DNA of 64,000 nt from Anabaena sp. WA102 (GTDB taxonomy: Bacteria > Cyanobacteriota > Cyanobacteriia > Cyanobacteriales > Nostocaceae): assembly GCF_001277295.1 (NCBI RefSeq), contig NZ_CP011456.1, forward strand, positions 3,236,001 through 3,300,000. The letters run 5' to 3'. Shown piece after piece: positions 46,387 through 55,149 of the stretch (its first letter is position 1; each line of letters starts with the position of its first letter). Both the position numbers and the translations under genes were made by a program. A model generated the notes under the pieces. It was not told the origin of the DNA. It did not search any database and saw only the letters and a program-made list of their open reading frames with translations.

Positions 46387-46528
46387 AGTAGGTTGGCGTT
46401 GAAAATTGTCGTTATGGCAAGGCAAAAGGCAAGAGGCAAGAGGCAAGAGTGAAGAGGCAAGAGTGAAGAGGGTTTGGGCGATTTTACGTTTCTTTACACA
46501 GTTTGGTTTTATTGTGTTCACCTACTTA
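46387..46528 (+). repeat. Element A, 142-bp copy
   Basis: TA at 46385-46386 and 46527-46528. It is 14 bp longer than the 128-bp form because gtgaagaggcaaga is duplicated. The internal frame continues into intergenic sequence and stops without joining a gene. Confidence 0.85.
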
Positions 46529-46692
46529 TCTTCAGTTTTTATGTTTGGGAACTGGGAACAGGGAAATTAATTGGTAATATCAAGTCTGGAAAATTGAGTC
46601 TTCCCTGTTCCCTGACTCTAGGAATGAATTTAATTTTATCCAACTACTTATAGAATAATAAGTCAAGCAATTTGATACGTAGGAGTATTAAA

Positions 46693-47130
46693 ATGGGACT
46701 GAGTGAAGAAATAATGAATTCTAGTCATAAGGACTTAATTGTCCAAGACTGCTGCACCATGATAGACGTACAACTAGCATCTAAGTCAGGCATGAGTGGC
46801 ATAGCCCTAAAAGCCGCCTTTGCTGCACTGAAGGGAATTCAACCGGGTTATATCCCCAATGTTATTGAGTCCCTCCTCCCAGTTTGCTTAACTGCAATTG
46901 ATCCCATCTGGAGTGAAGGAGTGCAACATGGTGAACCAGTAAAATATCTCACAGCAAATAGTGGTCGCACTGCAAATGCGCTATTGAGCGTAACCGATGC
47001 CAGGGTTAAAAATACGAAACGCCAACTTGTGCGAGGAACTTACGAAAAATTCCGTAATTCCGCAGAAAAGCACGTACAAGAAGCAGTACCAGATTTAGCT
47101 CAAGTGATTGGTAAGTATGCGAATAATTAG
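46693..47130 (+). CDS. Conserved protein of unknown function next to peroxiredoxins
   Basis: 145 residues from ATG 46693, preceded by an AGGAG at 46681-46685 with 7 nt spacing. The in-frame opening at 46672 is rejected. The sequence is mainly helical: MGLSEEIMNSSHKDLIVQDC, SGMSGIALKAAFAALKGIQP, PVKYLTANSGRTANALLSVT. No signal peptide and no catalytic motif that I can name; Cys residues occur in DCCTMIDV and LPVCLTAIDP. It is followed by two peroxiredoxin genes on the same strand, which hints at a role in redox stress, but spacing (163 bp) does not prove an operon. Confidence 0.7.
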   Translation: MGLSEEIMNSSHKDLIVQDCCTMIDVQLASKSGMSGIALKAAFAALKGIQPGYIPNVIESLLPVCLTAIDPIWSEGVQHGEPVKYLTANSGRTANALLSVTDARVKNTKRQLVRGTYEKFRNSAEKHVQEAVPDLAQVIGKYANN

Positions 47131-47293
47131 GATTTGCACCAAAAATAGAAGTTAGTCTTTCGGTCTTTAGATGCGCTTCCACGTAGGCTACGGGAGCGCA
47201 TATCCCTAAAAGCCAACTTGCAGATATCCTGCTTCGTGATATAATTTATTATTGATGATATTGAGTTAAAAAGTCCCTAATTCAGCCGAAAAT

Positions 47294-47905
47294 ATGACAC
47301 TTACCTATAGAACAGAGGGATGTCTCCGTATTGGTCAACAAGCTCCCGACTTTACAGCAACAAGCGTAGTAGATCAAGAGTTTAAGTCAATTAAATTGTC
47401 TGATTATCGTGGTAGATATGTTCTTCTGTTGTTCTATCCCTTAGATTTTACCTTTGTTTGTCCAACTGAAGTAACAGCATTTAGCGATCGCTACCCAGAA
47501 TTTAGCCAACTAAATACAGAGATATTGGGTATTTCCGTTGATAGTGAATTTTCCCACCTCGCTTGGATTCAAACAGATCGTAAATCTGGTGGAGTCGGTG
47601 ATATAAATTATCCCCTAGTTTCCGACATCAAAAAAGAAATTAGTGCCGCTTACAACGTTCTTGACCCAAACGCTGGTATTGCTTTGCGGGGTTTATTCAT
47701 CGTAGACAAAGATGGTATTCTGCAACACTCCACTATTAATAACTTAGCTTTTGGTCGCAACGTAGATGAATCCCTGCGAACATTACAAGCAATTCAGCAC
47801 GTTCAGTCCCATATTGATGAAGTTTGTCCTGTTAACTGGCAACCTGGAGACAAAACCATGAATCCTGATCCGGTGAAGTCTAAAATTTACTTTGCTGATA
47901 TTTAG
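47294..47905 (+). CDS. Typical 2-Cys peroxiredoxin
   Basis: 203 residues from ATG 47294. Reduces hydrogen peroxide and alkyl hydroperoxides using thioredoxin as reductant. The peroxidatic cysteine is Cys56 in FYPLDFTFVCPTEV and the resolving cysteine is Cys178 in IDEVCPVNWQPGDK. The GVG-type loop (KSGGVGDINYPL) and a C-terminal YF are present, as in sensitive, inactivatable 2-Cys enzymes. The second peroxiredoxin gene starts 44 bp later, so the two are probably cotranscribed. Confidence 0.95.
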   Translation: MTLTYRTEGCLRIGQQAPDFTATSVVDQEFKSIKLSDYRGRYVLLLFYPLDFTFVCPTEVTAFSDRYPEFSQLNTEILGISVDSEFSHLAWIQTDRKSGGVGDINYPLVSDIKKEISAAYNVLDPNAGIALRGLFIVDKDGILQHSTINNLAFGRNVDESLRTLQAIQHVQSHIDEVCPVNWQPGDKTMNPDPVKSKIYFADI

Positions 47906-47949
47906 AGAATGGGAAATTTGGTAATTAAACTTCTAATTTTGAATTTTTT

Positions 47950-48486
47950 ATGCTGACTTCAACTGATTTTACTGGCTTATTTAATGAGCGATTTTTCCAT
48001 AATTTTCTACCCATACCAGCGCTAGATAATTTTAGATTGGGTGTAGGCACACCAGATTTTAAACTATCAGATATTACCAATAATGCTGTAGTTAAGCTAT
48101 CTGATTTTCGCGGTAAACAACCTGTAATAATTGCCTTTACCAGAATATTTACCGAAAAGCAATATTGTCCATTTTGTTATCCCCATATTCAAGCTTTAAA
48201 TGAGAACTATGAACAGTTTAAAAATCGGGGAATTGAAATTTTATTAATTACCAGCACCGACAAAAAGCAAAGTCAAATAATAGTTCAAGACTTGGGCCTA
48301 AAAATGCCATTATTAAGTGATTCCAGTTGCCATACATTTCGTACTTATAAAACTGGACAAGCATTGGGAGCGCCTTTACCAGCACAATTTGTATTAGATA
48401 AAGATGGCAAACTGCTCTACAGGCATTTATTTTCCTTTTTAGATCATAATGCCAGTATAGAGACACTTCTGGAAAAATATAATTGA
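47950..48486 (+). CDS. AhpC/TSA-type peroxiredoxin-like protein with CxxC
   Basis: 178 residues from ATG 47950. Thioredoxin-fold redoxin: VGTPDFKLSDITNNAVVKLS, then FTRIFTEKQYCPFCYPHIQA with a CPFC motif (Cys73, Cys76), and ALGAPLPAQFVLDKDGKLLY. A third cysteine is in SDSSCHTFRTY. The CxxC and extended N-terminus (about 30 residues) differ from the upstream 2-Cys enzyme, so it may act as a PrxQ-like peroxidase or a thiol oxidoreductase. The gene ends 13 bp before the convergent protease gene. Confidence 0.85.
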   Translation: MLTSTDFTGLFNERFFHNFLPIPALDNFRLGVGTPDFKLSDITNNAVVKLSDFRGKQPVIIAFTRIFTEKQYCPFCYPHIQALNENYEQFKNRGIEILLITSTDKKQSQIIVQDLGLKMPLLSDSSCHTFRTYKTGQALGAPLPAQFVLDKDGKLLYRHLFSFLDHNASIETLLEKYN

Positions 48487-48498
48487 ATAGGACGCAGT

Positions 48499-50454
48499 TT
48501 AATTAAAAGCTCCTAACCTACCTGTACCCCGATTGTATTGATAACTTTCCCGAATTAAACTAGGATGAGGACTAACACAATATTGTTTACCATCAATCAT
48601 AATTGTGACTAATTTTCCCCCAGAATCACAGGAAACATTAGTTAATTCCCAGCTTTTAATTAACTCTACATTAGCATCAGTGGCAATCTGGGAAGTTGGC
48701 TTTGGATTTTCCTGTACTTTAGTCAAAGATTCTAACTTACCTGTACCCCGATTGTATTGATAACTTTTCTGAATTAAACTAGGATGAGGACTAACACAAT
48801 ATTGTTTACCATCAATCATAATTGTGACTAACTTTTCCCCAGAATCACAGGAAACATTAGTTAATTCCCAGCTTTTAATTAACTCTACATTAGCATCAGT
48901 GGAAGAGTTAGAAGTTAGTTTTGGCTTTGCTTCTGCTTGAGAATTAGAAGTTGGTTTTGGATTTTCCTCTGCTTCAGGCGCAGGTTTTTTAACATAACGC
49001 CTATTAAATATTTCTGCGGATTTTTGATAATCTGCAAGTGCATTTTGATAATTACTAGTTAAAGTGTAGGCTATGGCGCGGTTAATGTAAGCATTAAAAT
49101 CATCAGGATCAATAATAATAGCTAGAGTTGACACTTTTATGGCTGCTGGATAATCTTTTAAGTTGTTAAACACATCTGCTTGAATTGTGTACCCATAACT
49201 ATTGTGAGGATCAAGACGAATAGCTTGTTTGGAAGATTCCAACGCCGCTTGATACTTTCCTAATTTAATATAAGCCATAGCCTGATGGGCATAGGCGGCA
49301 GCATAGTTAGGGTTGAGACGAATTGCCCGGTTAAAATCCTCAAGGGCTGCTTGATCATTTTGTAAGAATATCTGACTCCAGCCCCGGTTGAGGTAGCCAT
49401 CTAAGTAGTTAGGATCAAGAACAACAACTTGGTTAAAATCTGTAAGAGCTTCTTGATGTTTGCTGACCCATGTGTATGAATATCCCCTTTTAAAGAATGC
49501 TTCTATATATTTAGGGTCAAGCTTAATTGCTTGAGTAAAATCTGCCGCTGCGTCCTGATAATTATATTGATCTAGTTTAGTAATACCTCTGGCATAAAAG
49601 TCTCTTGCTGACTGAGGATTGTTTAAACGGGTAGCAGGACTTTCACTAGTAGAACTATTATCCTTCTTGATGGGGGTGTTTTTAATAATTGGCTCACTTG
49701 TAGCTAAAAAAGTATTAATAGGAATCCCCGCATTAAATCCTGTTTTCTGTGTTACCACTGCTCCCGTTTCTGTTTTATTCTTACCTGAAGTATCAGCTAA
49801 CCCGTGAATGGCCACAACTCTACCAGCAATATCAAACACAGGACCGCCACTATTACCAGTTATGGTTCTAGCATCGTAAATCAAACCATAGCCATTAATG
49901 GCATTACTGGCACGAGAAACAACTATTCCCGTAGTGAAAGCAAAGTCTCTGGCAGCTCCAACCTTATCAAATACGGCTGGAAACCCACCAACAAAGACAT
50001 CTGCACCCTCTACCATTTGATCAGAGTTTCCTAAAGTCGCAATAGGATAATCTTCTGGAGCCACAAAAGTAGCTATAGCTAAATCTGCGTCATTTCTAGT
50101 TTGCTGTAATACTTTAATATCTTTGACAGGATAATCTTTACCCGTGTTTGTGCGTATAGAATAAGTAGTATCTGTAGCGCAAGTAATTTTTCCTGCCCGG
50201 CCTAAATCATCACACACCACATGATTAGCTGTGAGTACAGTGTAAGTGTTACCTTGTTTAGAAATAATGACTCCTGAACCGCCGGGAGTAAGATCACCCC
50301 CTGCATTAATTTGGACTGAGGTGCTTTTAGCAATTTGAGCAATCTTTTGGGTACTAACAGTATCAGCAGCAGATGTTGGTAGAGAAATTACAATAGTTGC
50401 GATTACTGTCGTAGTCAAGATGGTATAATTTACCCTGGTAAAATATAAATTCAT
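48499..50454 (-). CDS. Exported trypsin-like serine protease with TPRs and two C-terminal modules
   Basis: 651 residues from ATG 50454. Signal peptide (TILTTTVIATIVISLPTSAA, cut near SAA). The protease domain (about 35-250) has the HtrA/S1C-like triad: His in VLTANHVVCDD, Asp in NDADLAIATF, Ser in ITGNSGGPVFD. About five TPR units follow (residues 285-470). At the C-terminus a roughly 58-residue module occurs twice (about 520-578 and 593-651): WELTNVSCDSG, VTIMIDGKQYCVSPHP, YQYNRGTG. Each copy has two cysteines and could form a disulfide. The same module ends the beta-helix protein at 53482. No PDZ domain is seen. It is the last gene of a run of seven exported-protein genes. Confidence 0.85.
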   Translation of the reverse strand: MNLYFTRVNYTILTTTVIATIVISLPTSAADTVSTQKIAQIAKSTSVQINAGGDLTPGGSGVIISKQGNTYTVLTANHVVCDDLGRAGKITCATDTTYSIRTNTGKDYPVKDIKVLQQTRNDADLAIATFVAPEDYPIATLGNSDQMVEGADVFVGGFPAVFDKVGAARDFAFTTGIVVSRASNAINGYGLIYDARTITGNSGGPVFDIAGRVVAIHGLADTSGKNKTETGAVVTQKTGFNAGIPINTFLATSEPIIKNTPIKKDNSSTSESPATRLNNPQSARDFYARGITKLDQYNYQDAAADFTQAIKLDPKYIEAFFKRGYSYTWVSKHQEALTDFNQVVVLDPNYLDGYLNRGWSQIFLQNDQAALEDFNRAIRLNPNYAAAYAHQAMAYIKLGKYQAALESSKQAIRLDPHNSYGYTIQADVFNNLKDYPAAIKVSTLAIIIDPDDFNAYINRAIAYTLTSNYQNALADYQKSAEIFNRRYVKKPAPEAEENPKPTSNSQAEAKPKLTSNSSTDANVELIKSWELTNVSCDSGEKLVTIMIDGKQYCVSPHPSLIQKSYQYNRGTGKLESLTKVQENPKPTSQIATDANVELIKSWELTNVSCDSGGKLVTIMIDGKQYCVSPHPSLIRESYQYNRGTGRLGAFN

Positions 50455-50489
50455 ATTCTGATTCTGAGTCTTCTTGTAAATTCTAGTAA

Positions 50490-51317
50490 CTATGTTTTAT
50501 CTTCCTTGACAATTTCTTGTTCTTCGAGAAAAGCAAGAACATTGTCAATAGGAATAGCCCAACTGAGAGATTCCATTTGCAAATAATCTTCTTCTTTTGG
50601 TATAGTCCCATCGGTAAAAGTAAAAGCCTCAATACCTTGAAAAGGATACTTTAACAGCCCATTAATACCAATTAGTTCACCTTGCTGATTTAAGGCAGGT
50701 CCCCCACTCATCCCTTGAAAGATATCATTAGTGTTGCCTAATTGATAACCTCCAGGGAGAGTTTTAGTAATCTGCATTTTAATAGTTCCAGGTTTGACTT
50801 GAAAGGCTTTAACTCCCCAATTTCGGGTTTCTTCCATTTTAGTGATCTTCTTGCCTTTGAAGACAAAATGCCAAGCTGGAAAACCAGAGGCGTATACTGT
50901 TTCTCCCTCAGAAATAGCTTTTGACTTTGGCAATTTTACTACTTGATAATCCTGTGTACTAGTAAATTTTACCAGGGCTAAGTCCAATTTTTTCGTATTC
51001 ATGCCATTGACTTGTTGCCCCTGGTAAATCTTACCATCAGCAGTCAAAATGCCATAACCATCTTCAGGACTATCAGCAACTACATGATTATTTGTCAATA
51101 CTGTATAAGTTTGCCCTTCACGTTTAATGACCACCCCTGAGCCAGAACCAGATTGAGTTAAAATCCTCACAGTTACCTGATTGGCAATTTTGGCTGCGGT
51201 AACATCAGGCTCGGATGTAGCACCTAAAACTACTGGGGTGGAATGGGCATACAACTGAATCACACAAACCGTCGTAATAAATATTAAAAACAACCTGCGA
51301 GCTATGGGAGAAAACAT
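50490..51317 (-). CDS. Exported trypsin-like serine protease
   Basis: 275 residues from ATG 51317. Signal peptide (RLFLIFITTVCVIQLYAH, cleavage near LGA-T). Catalytic His in VLTNNHVVADSP, Asp in KKLDLALVKF, Ser in IFQGMSGGPALNQQG. It is similar in its protease part to the larger protease 35 bp downstream but lacks TPRs and C-terminal modules, suggesting an old duplication. It may process exported proteins of the neighbouring cluster, which is an inference from position. Confidence 0.87.
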   Translation of the reverse strand: MFSPIARRLFLIFITTVCVIQLYAHSTPVVLGATSEPDVTAAKIANQVTVRILTQSGSGSGVVIKREGQTYTVLTNNHVVADSPEDGYGILTADGKIYQGQQVNGMNTKKLDLALVKFTSTQDYQVVKLPKSKAISEGETVYASGFPAWHFVFKGKKITKMEETRNWGVKAFQVKPGTIKMQITKTLPGGYQLGNTNDIFQGMSGGPALNQQGELIGINGLLKYPFQGIEAFTFTDGTIPKEEDYLQMESLSWAIPIDNVLAFLEEQEIVKEDKT

Positions 51318-51850
51318 GATTAATATTCAAATAATGTGGATTAAATCATGCTTACCAATTGTATATTATTAATTAGGGAAAATATCAGAATTTCATCTGT
51401 TCCCTAATTACAGGAATACCCATCACCTTTTTCCCCGCACCTCTCCCTAACCCAGGGGAGGTGGGGGAGGTGGGGGAGGTGGGGGAGGTAGGGGAGGTGG
51501 GGGAGGTAGGGGAGGGAAGAACAGAAGTTTTTTCCGATCATCATTACCATCATTACCCGTCAAAATAAATTTGACGAACTACTAGTACAGGTTGGCGTAA
51601 ATAATATGACTATTAAAAGCTCCGAAAGTTTGATTGATTACAAGGCTTGAAAATGGTTCATTCACTTACACCGCAGTGTAAGTAGTGAGACAAAATTAAT
51701 TACACAATGTCATTGCGTTAGCGCAGCGTGGCGTTAGCCATATGGAACGAAGTGAAATGAAGCAATTCCAAGGGTTGTGATTGCTTCCCTTCCCTCGCAA
51801 TGACTGTAAATATTTTTGTCCAATTACTTACTAGCAACTTGAGTTAATAA
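51318..51850. repeat. Repeat-filled spacer: G-rich array, partial C, element E copy 3
   Basis: A G-rich tandem of roughly 9-bp units (ggggaggtg / ggggaggta) lies at about 51454-51512. It runs into the right half of an element C (aagaacagaagttttttccg to gacgaactactag, ending 51585). Element E copy 3 is at 51679-51830 (taagtagtgagacaaaatta to gtccaattactta). No gene is seen. Confidence 0.75.
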
Positions 51851-52525
51851 TTACAAACCACGGGAGTTATCTTGAACGGCAGGTGTCTTTGCCGGTTGCC
51901 GACCAGAGAGATTACGGTTTCTTGTTAACACATCTTTCAATTTGATCTGTACACGACCTTGTGTTTCACGGACGGAACCTGCGCTAGAACCTTCACGACT
52001 GATTTGCATGATTTGGGCAAGAACTTGGTCTGCCTTCTTGGCATTTTCTGGTTTCAGTGTAAACAGAGTATTGCGTCCATTGCAACCAGTGTCATTTGCT
52101 GAAACTACGCAAATGACAGTTTTATTGTTAACTCGACCGGTCATCAACACAACATCCTTGAGGCTACCACCACTTTCAGCTACAGCTTGATTTAATTTTG
52201 GTGTCACGATTTGGCAACGACCTTGGGGAGTAAATTTCTCACCAAAATACTTTGAAGCTGCTGAAGTCCAGATAATGACAGGGATTGGCTGACCACCGGG
52301 TCGCTGACCAACCGTAGCCACGCTACCATCACCCTGGGGGACGCAGGTAAATTTAGTCCCAGTGTTGGCTACCTCCGATGGTTCTACATCTGGCATCGCA
52401 CTACTGTTACTATTATCAATTGTATTATCCACTGGTGGTAAGGCTTGAACCGTATCTCCCAAACCAACAATGCTAGATATGGCTAAAGTGGCAACTACAA
52501 TCGCTGTTTTTAATTGATATTTCAT
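51851..52525 (-). CDS. COP23-domain exported protein, paralog 1
   Basis: 224 residues from ATG 52525. Signal peptide (MKYQLKTAIVVATLAISSIV, cleavage near VQA-L). The mature part matches the COP23 family (circadian oscillating protein of about 23 kDa, cyanobacterial): FTCVPQGDGSVATVGQR, VIIWTSAASKYFGEKFTPQG, RCQIVTPKLNQAVAESGGSL and TVICVVSANDTGCNG, with four cysteines that could pair. Its function is unknown. It is about 70% identical by eye to the neighbour at 52630 and separated from it by 104 bp, a clear tandem duplication. Confidence 0.87.
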   Translation of the reverse strand: MKYQLKTAIVVATLAISSIVGLGDTVQALPPVDNTIDNSNSSAMPDVEPSEVANTGTKFTCVPQGDGSVATVGQRPGGQPIPVIIWTSAASKYFGEKFTPQGRCQIVTPKLNQAVAESGGSLKDVVLMTGRVNNKTVICVVSANDTGCNGRNTLFTLKPENAKKADQVLAQIMQISREGSSAGSVRETQGRVQIKLKDVLTRNRNLSGRQPAKTPAVQDNSRGL

Positions 52526-52629
52526 AAGACTCCCTAAATGTTAAAAAGAAGAAGAAATGAGACTTTTCCAGTTTTAGACTGATGTAAATGTCTAGTTTTC
52601 TCTAGACTTTATTAGCAGGATGTTGATAA

Positions 52630-53283
52630 TTACAAACCACCGGGGTTATTTTGAGCAGGAGGGTTTCTTCTGGTTTGCCGGAGTGGGTGATTGGCATTCA
52701 TGGTTAGCAAATCCTTCAATCTCACCTGGACACGACCTTTTGTTTCCCGAATTACGCCGGCACTGGAACCCTCACGACTGATTTGCACGATTTGGGCAAG
52801 AATTTGGTCTGCCTTCTTGGCATTTTTCGGGTTGAAGGTAAACAGAGTATTATTGCCATCACAACCAGTGTCATTAATAGAAACTACGCAAATGACGGTT
52901 TTACTTCCGACTTGACCGTTCATCAACACAACATCTTTGAGGCTACCACCACTTTCAGCTACAGCCTGATTAAATCTTTCTGTCACGATTTGGCAACGGC
53001 TTTGAGGACTAACTTTCTTGCCAAAATACTTGGAACTATCTGAAGTCCAGATAATGACAGGGATTGGTTCTCCACCAGCTCGCTGACCAACGGTGGCTAC
53101 GTTACCATTTCCGTCAGGTACACAGGTGAATTGAGTTCCTGTATAGGATTCCTCCGACGGATCTACATCTGAATTAACACTATTATCTACTTTTGGGAAA
53201 GCTTGAACTGTAGACCCCAAGGCAAAAATGCTGGAGAGGGCTAAAGTTGCCGCTATCATCGCTGTTTTCAATTGATGTTTCAT
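52630..53283 (-). CDS. COP23-domain exported protein, paralog 2
   Basis: 217 residues from ATG 53283 (MKHQLKTAMIAATLALSSIF, signal peptide). It has the same block order as paralog 1: FTCVPDGNGNVATVGQRAGG, VIIWTSDSSKYFGKKVSPQS, RCQIVTERFNQAVAESGGSL, TVICVVSINDTGCDG, and a Pro/Asn-rich tail ending in GGL. The N-terminal linker is shorter by about nine residues. All four cysteines are kept, so both copies appear functional. The sequence just before both start codons is also alike (cataagactccctaaatg / cataagacttcttaaatg on the plus strand), so the duplication included the leader. Confidence 0.87.
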   Translation of the reverse strand: MKHQLKTAMIAATLALSSIFALGSTVQAFPKVDNSVNSDVDPSEESYTGTQFTCVPDGNGNVATVGQRAGGEPIPVIIWTSDSSKYFGKKVSPQSRCQIVTERFNQAVAESGGSLKDVVLMNGQVGSKTVICVVSINDTGCDGNNTLFTFNPKNAKKADQILAQIVQISREGSSAGVIRETKGRVQVRLKDLLTMNANHPLRQTRRNPPAQNNPGGL

Positions 53284-53402
53284 AAGACTTCTTAAATGTT
53301 AAAAATGGGAGGAGATAAGCTGTTCTGGATCTGATTTACGCACGAACCACAGAGGCACAGAGGTCACGGAGAAATTAGGGTTTGAGAGATATTTTGTTTG
53401 TG

Positions 53403-53480
53403 TATACTGAAAACGGTTCATGGTTTAACCAATATTAAACCCCTCTGGTAAACCTCTCCCTAACCCGCTTACCGGATGTC
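53403..53480. repeat. Dispersed element G, partial copy 3
   Basis: About 78 bp matching one end of element G (tatactgaaaacggttcatg, then aaacccctctggtaaacctc). The other half is missing. It lies between the COP23 genes and the beta-helix gene. Confidence 0.6.
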
Positions 53481-53481
53481 T

Positions 53482-54666
53482 CTATAAACCCCCTTTTCTC
53501 CGAGACGAAGTAGATGTAGGGGAATCTGCTAAAGCTTTGAGGTTACCAGTAGCCTGATTATATTGGTAACGTTTAGCTGTTAAGTCAGGATGGGGCGTAA
53601 TGCAGTATCGTCTGCTACTCATGATGATGGTGACGACTTCGCTACCAGGGTTACAGGCTATAGGTGTTAGTTCCCATTTTTTTAGCAGTGCTATGTTAGG
53701 ATCATCGGCTGATAAATCAGCGTTTTGCGAAGGATCTGGTGTTTCTGTCGTTGTGACATCAAACATGGTGTTGTTTTTCGTAGCATTGTTGAAGTTATAA
53801 CGACCATTATTAGCAATGACATTGCCACCTGGGTTATTACTAGTCCCCAAATCAGGTAAAGCATCATGAATGAGAACAACACCATCCCGAGTGTTGTTCT
53901 GAATTGTATTTTTACGCACTGAAGGTTTAGCGGATTCGGAAATCACTATACCATCTTTGTTTTGAACGATTTGATTTTCTGTTAGCAAGGGCGCGGAAGT
54001 ATTACCAATGGCTAAACCAAAGCCGTTATTCTGAAATAAATTATTACGAACTTCTCCCTGGCTTGATTTGGTTAGGGAAATACCGTTGGCGCTGTTTTGT
54101 ACAAATCTGTTATTTTCAATTTTAGGATTTCCTGTACCTGTAACAAAAACTCCGTCTCTAGCATTGTTAGTAAAGGTACTGTTTTTGATCGTTGGGTTAG
54201 TTGATTCTACCCATACACCTGTACCCCTTTGATTGGTGTTGGTGACGGTTACACCTTCGATTGTGGTATCTTGATTTGTCAGGATGGTAATATTCTGTTT
54301 AGCGAAGGTGCGACTGATATAATCACCACCACCGGAAATAACTACTCTCTCACCCCTGCTGGATTCATCACCCCGTAATGTTACGCCTGGTTTGAGTAAT
54401 ATGGGGAATGATTCGTTGCTATAATTACCAGGAGCTAATTGAATAACTGTACCCGGTTTGGCTTGACTGAGGGCGGAAGTAATGGTTTTGTAGGGGTTTG
54501 CTGATGTTCCAGCTTCAGCAGCATTTAAACCATTAACAGGGTCAACATAAATTACTCGGGCAACGGGAGGCAATTCGGCTTGTACTGGGAATGTGACAAT
54601 TAGGGAACTAGATATGGCTAATGTCGCCACGAACCAAGAGGTTTTTGATTTGAACCGATTACTCAT
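53482..54666 (-). CDS. Exported right-handed beta-helix protein (DUF1565-like)
   Basis: 394 residues from ATG 54666. Signal peptide (SWFVATLAISSSLIVTFPVQ, cleavage near VQA-E). YVDPVNGLNAAEAGTSANPY then KTITSALSQAKPGTVIQLAP is the DUF1565 start. It is followed by about eight parallel beta-helix coils (IENNRFVQNSANGISLTKSS, VRKNTIQNNTRDGVVLIHDA), a fold used by pectin lyases and surface proteins; no lyase active site is visible. The last 70 residues are the WELTPIACNPG / RRYCITPHPDL / YQYNQATGNL module shared with the protease at 48499. Binding or processing of an extracellular polysaccharide is a guess. Confidence 0.85.
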   Translation of the reverse strand: MSNRFKSKTSWFVATLAISSSLIVTFPVQAELPPVARVIYVDPVNGLNAAEAGTSANPYKTITSALSQAKPGTVIQLAPGNYSNESFPILLKPGVTLRGDESSRGERVVISGGGDYISRTFAKQNITILTNQDTTIEGVTVTNTNQRGTGVWVESTNPTIKNSTFTNNARDGVFVTGTGNPKIENNRFVQNSANGISLTKSSQGEVRNNLFQNNGFGLAIGNTSAPLLTENQIVQNKDGIVISESAKPSVRKNTIQNNTRDGVVLIHDALPDLGTSNNPGGNVIANNGRYNFNNATKNNTMFDVTTTETPDPSQNADLSADDPNIALLKKWELTPIACNPGSEVVTIIMSSRRYCITPHPDLTAKRYQYNQATGNLKALADSPTSTSSRRKGGL

Positions 54667-55149
54667 AAATAACTCCTTGATTTGATGAGTATATGCTTAT
54701 TTTATTAAAAATTAAACCATAAATACTAGGATAATCTCAAAGTTATACATATACATTACTTATATACACCTGATCCGGATTAGTTGCTAAAATCCCCGTC
54801 ATTCCGTTGATAATCCCAAAATCCCCGGTTTGAGCAACTCAGGAAATGCTTATGAAACGAAAAAAAATCTAGCAGGTTGGTTGTAGGTCAATACTTGTCG
54901 GTTAAGCTCAAACAATGAAATTGTGTAGGTTGGGTTGAGCGATAGCCATTGGTGTCAACTTAACGTAAAACCTCTATCCCGCAAAGAACTCAAGTCATCT
55001 CATTCCCAGTCAGAGACTGGGAATGAATTCTAGAAGGCTTTGCCTTCAATAATATTAGAGGCAGAGCCTCATTAACTGCATTCCTAGTCAGAGACTAGGA
55101 ACGAGATGTGGTAGGGATTTGAGCTTAAGTTGACACCAATGAGCGACGG
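54667..55149. repeat. Spacer with element H, copy 2
   Basis: Element H at about 54951-55137: outer ends ggtgtcaacttaacg and taagttgacacc, with inner facing hairpin modules (cattcccagtcagagactgg; ttcctagtcagagactagga) and arms aggcagagcctc / aaggctttgcctt. It is inverted relative to the copy at 29190. The remaining 280 bp next to the beta-helix gene has no recognised feature. Confidence 0.75.
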
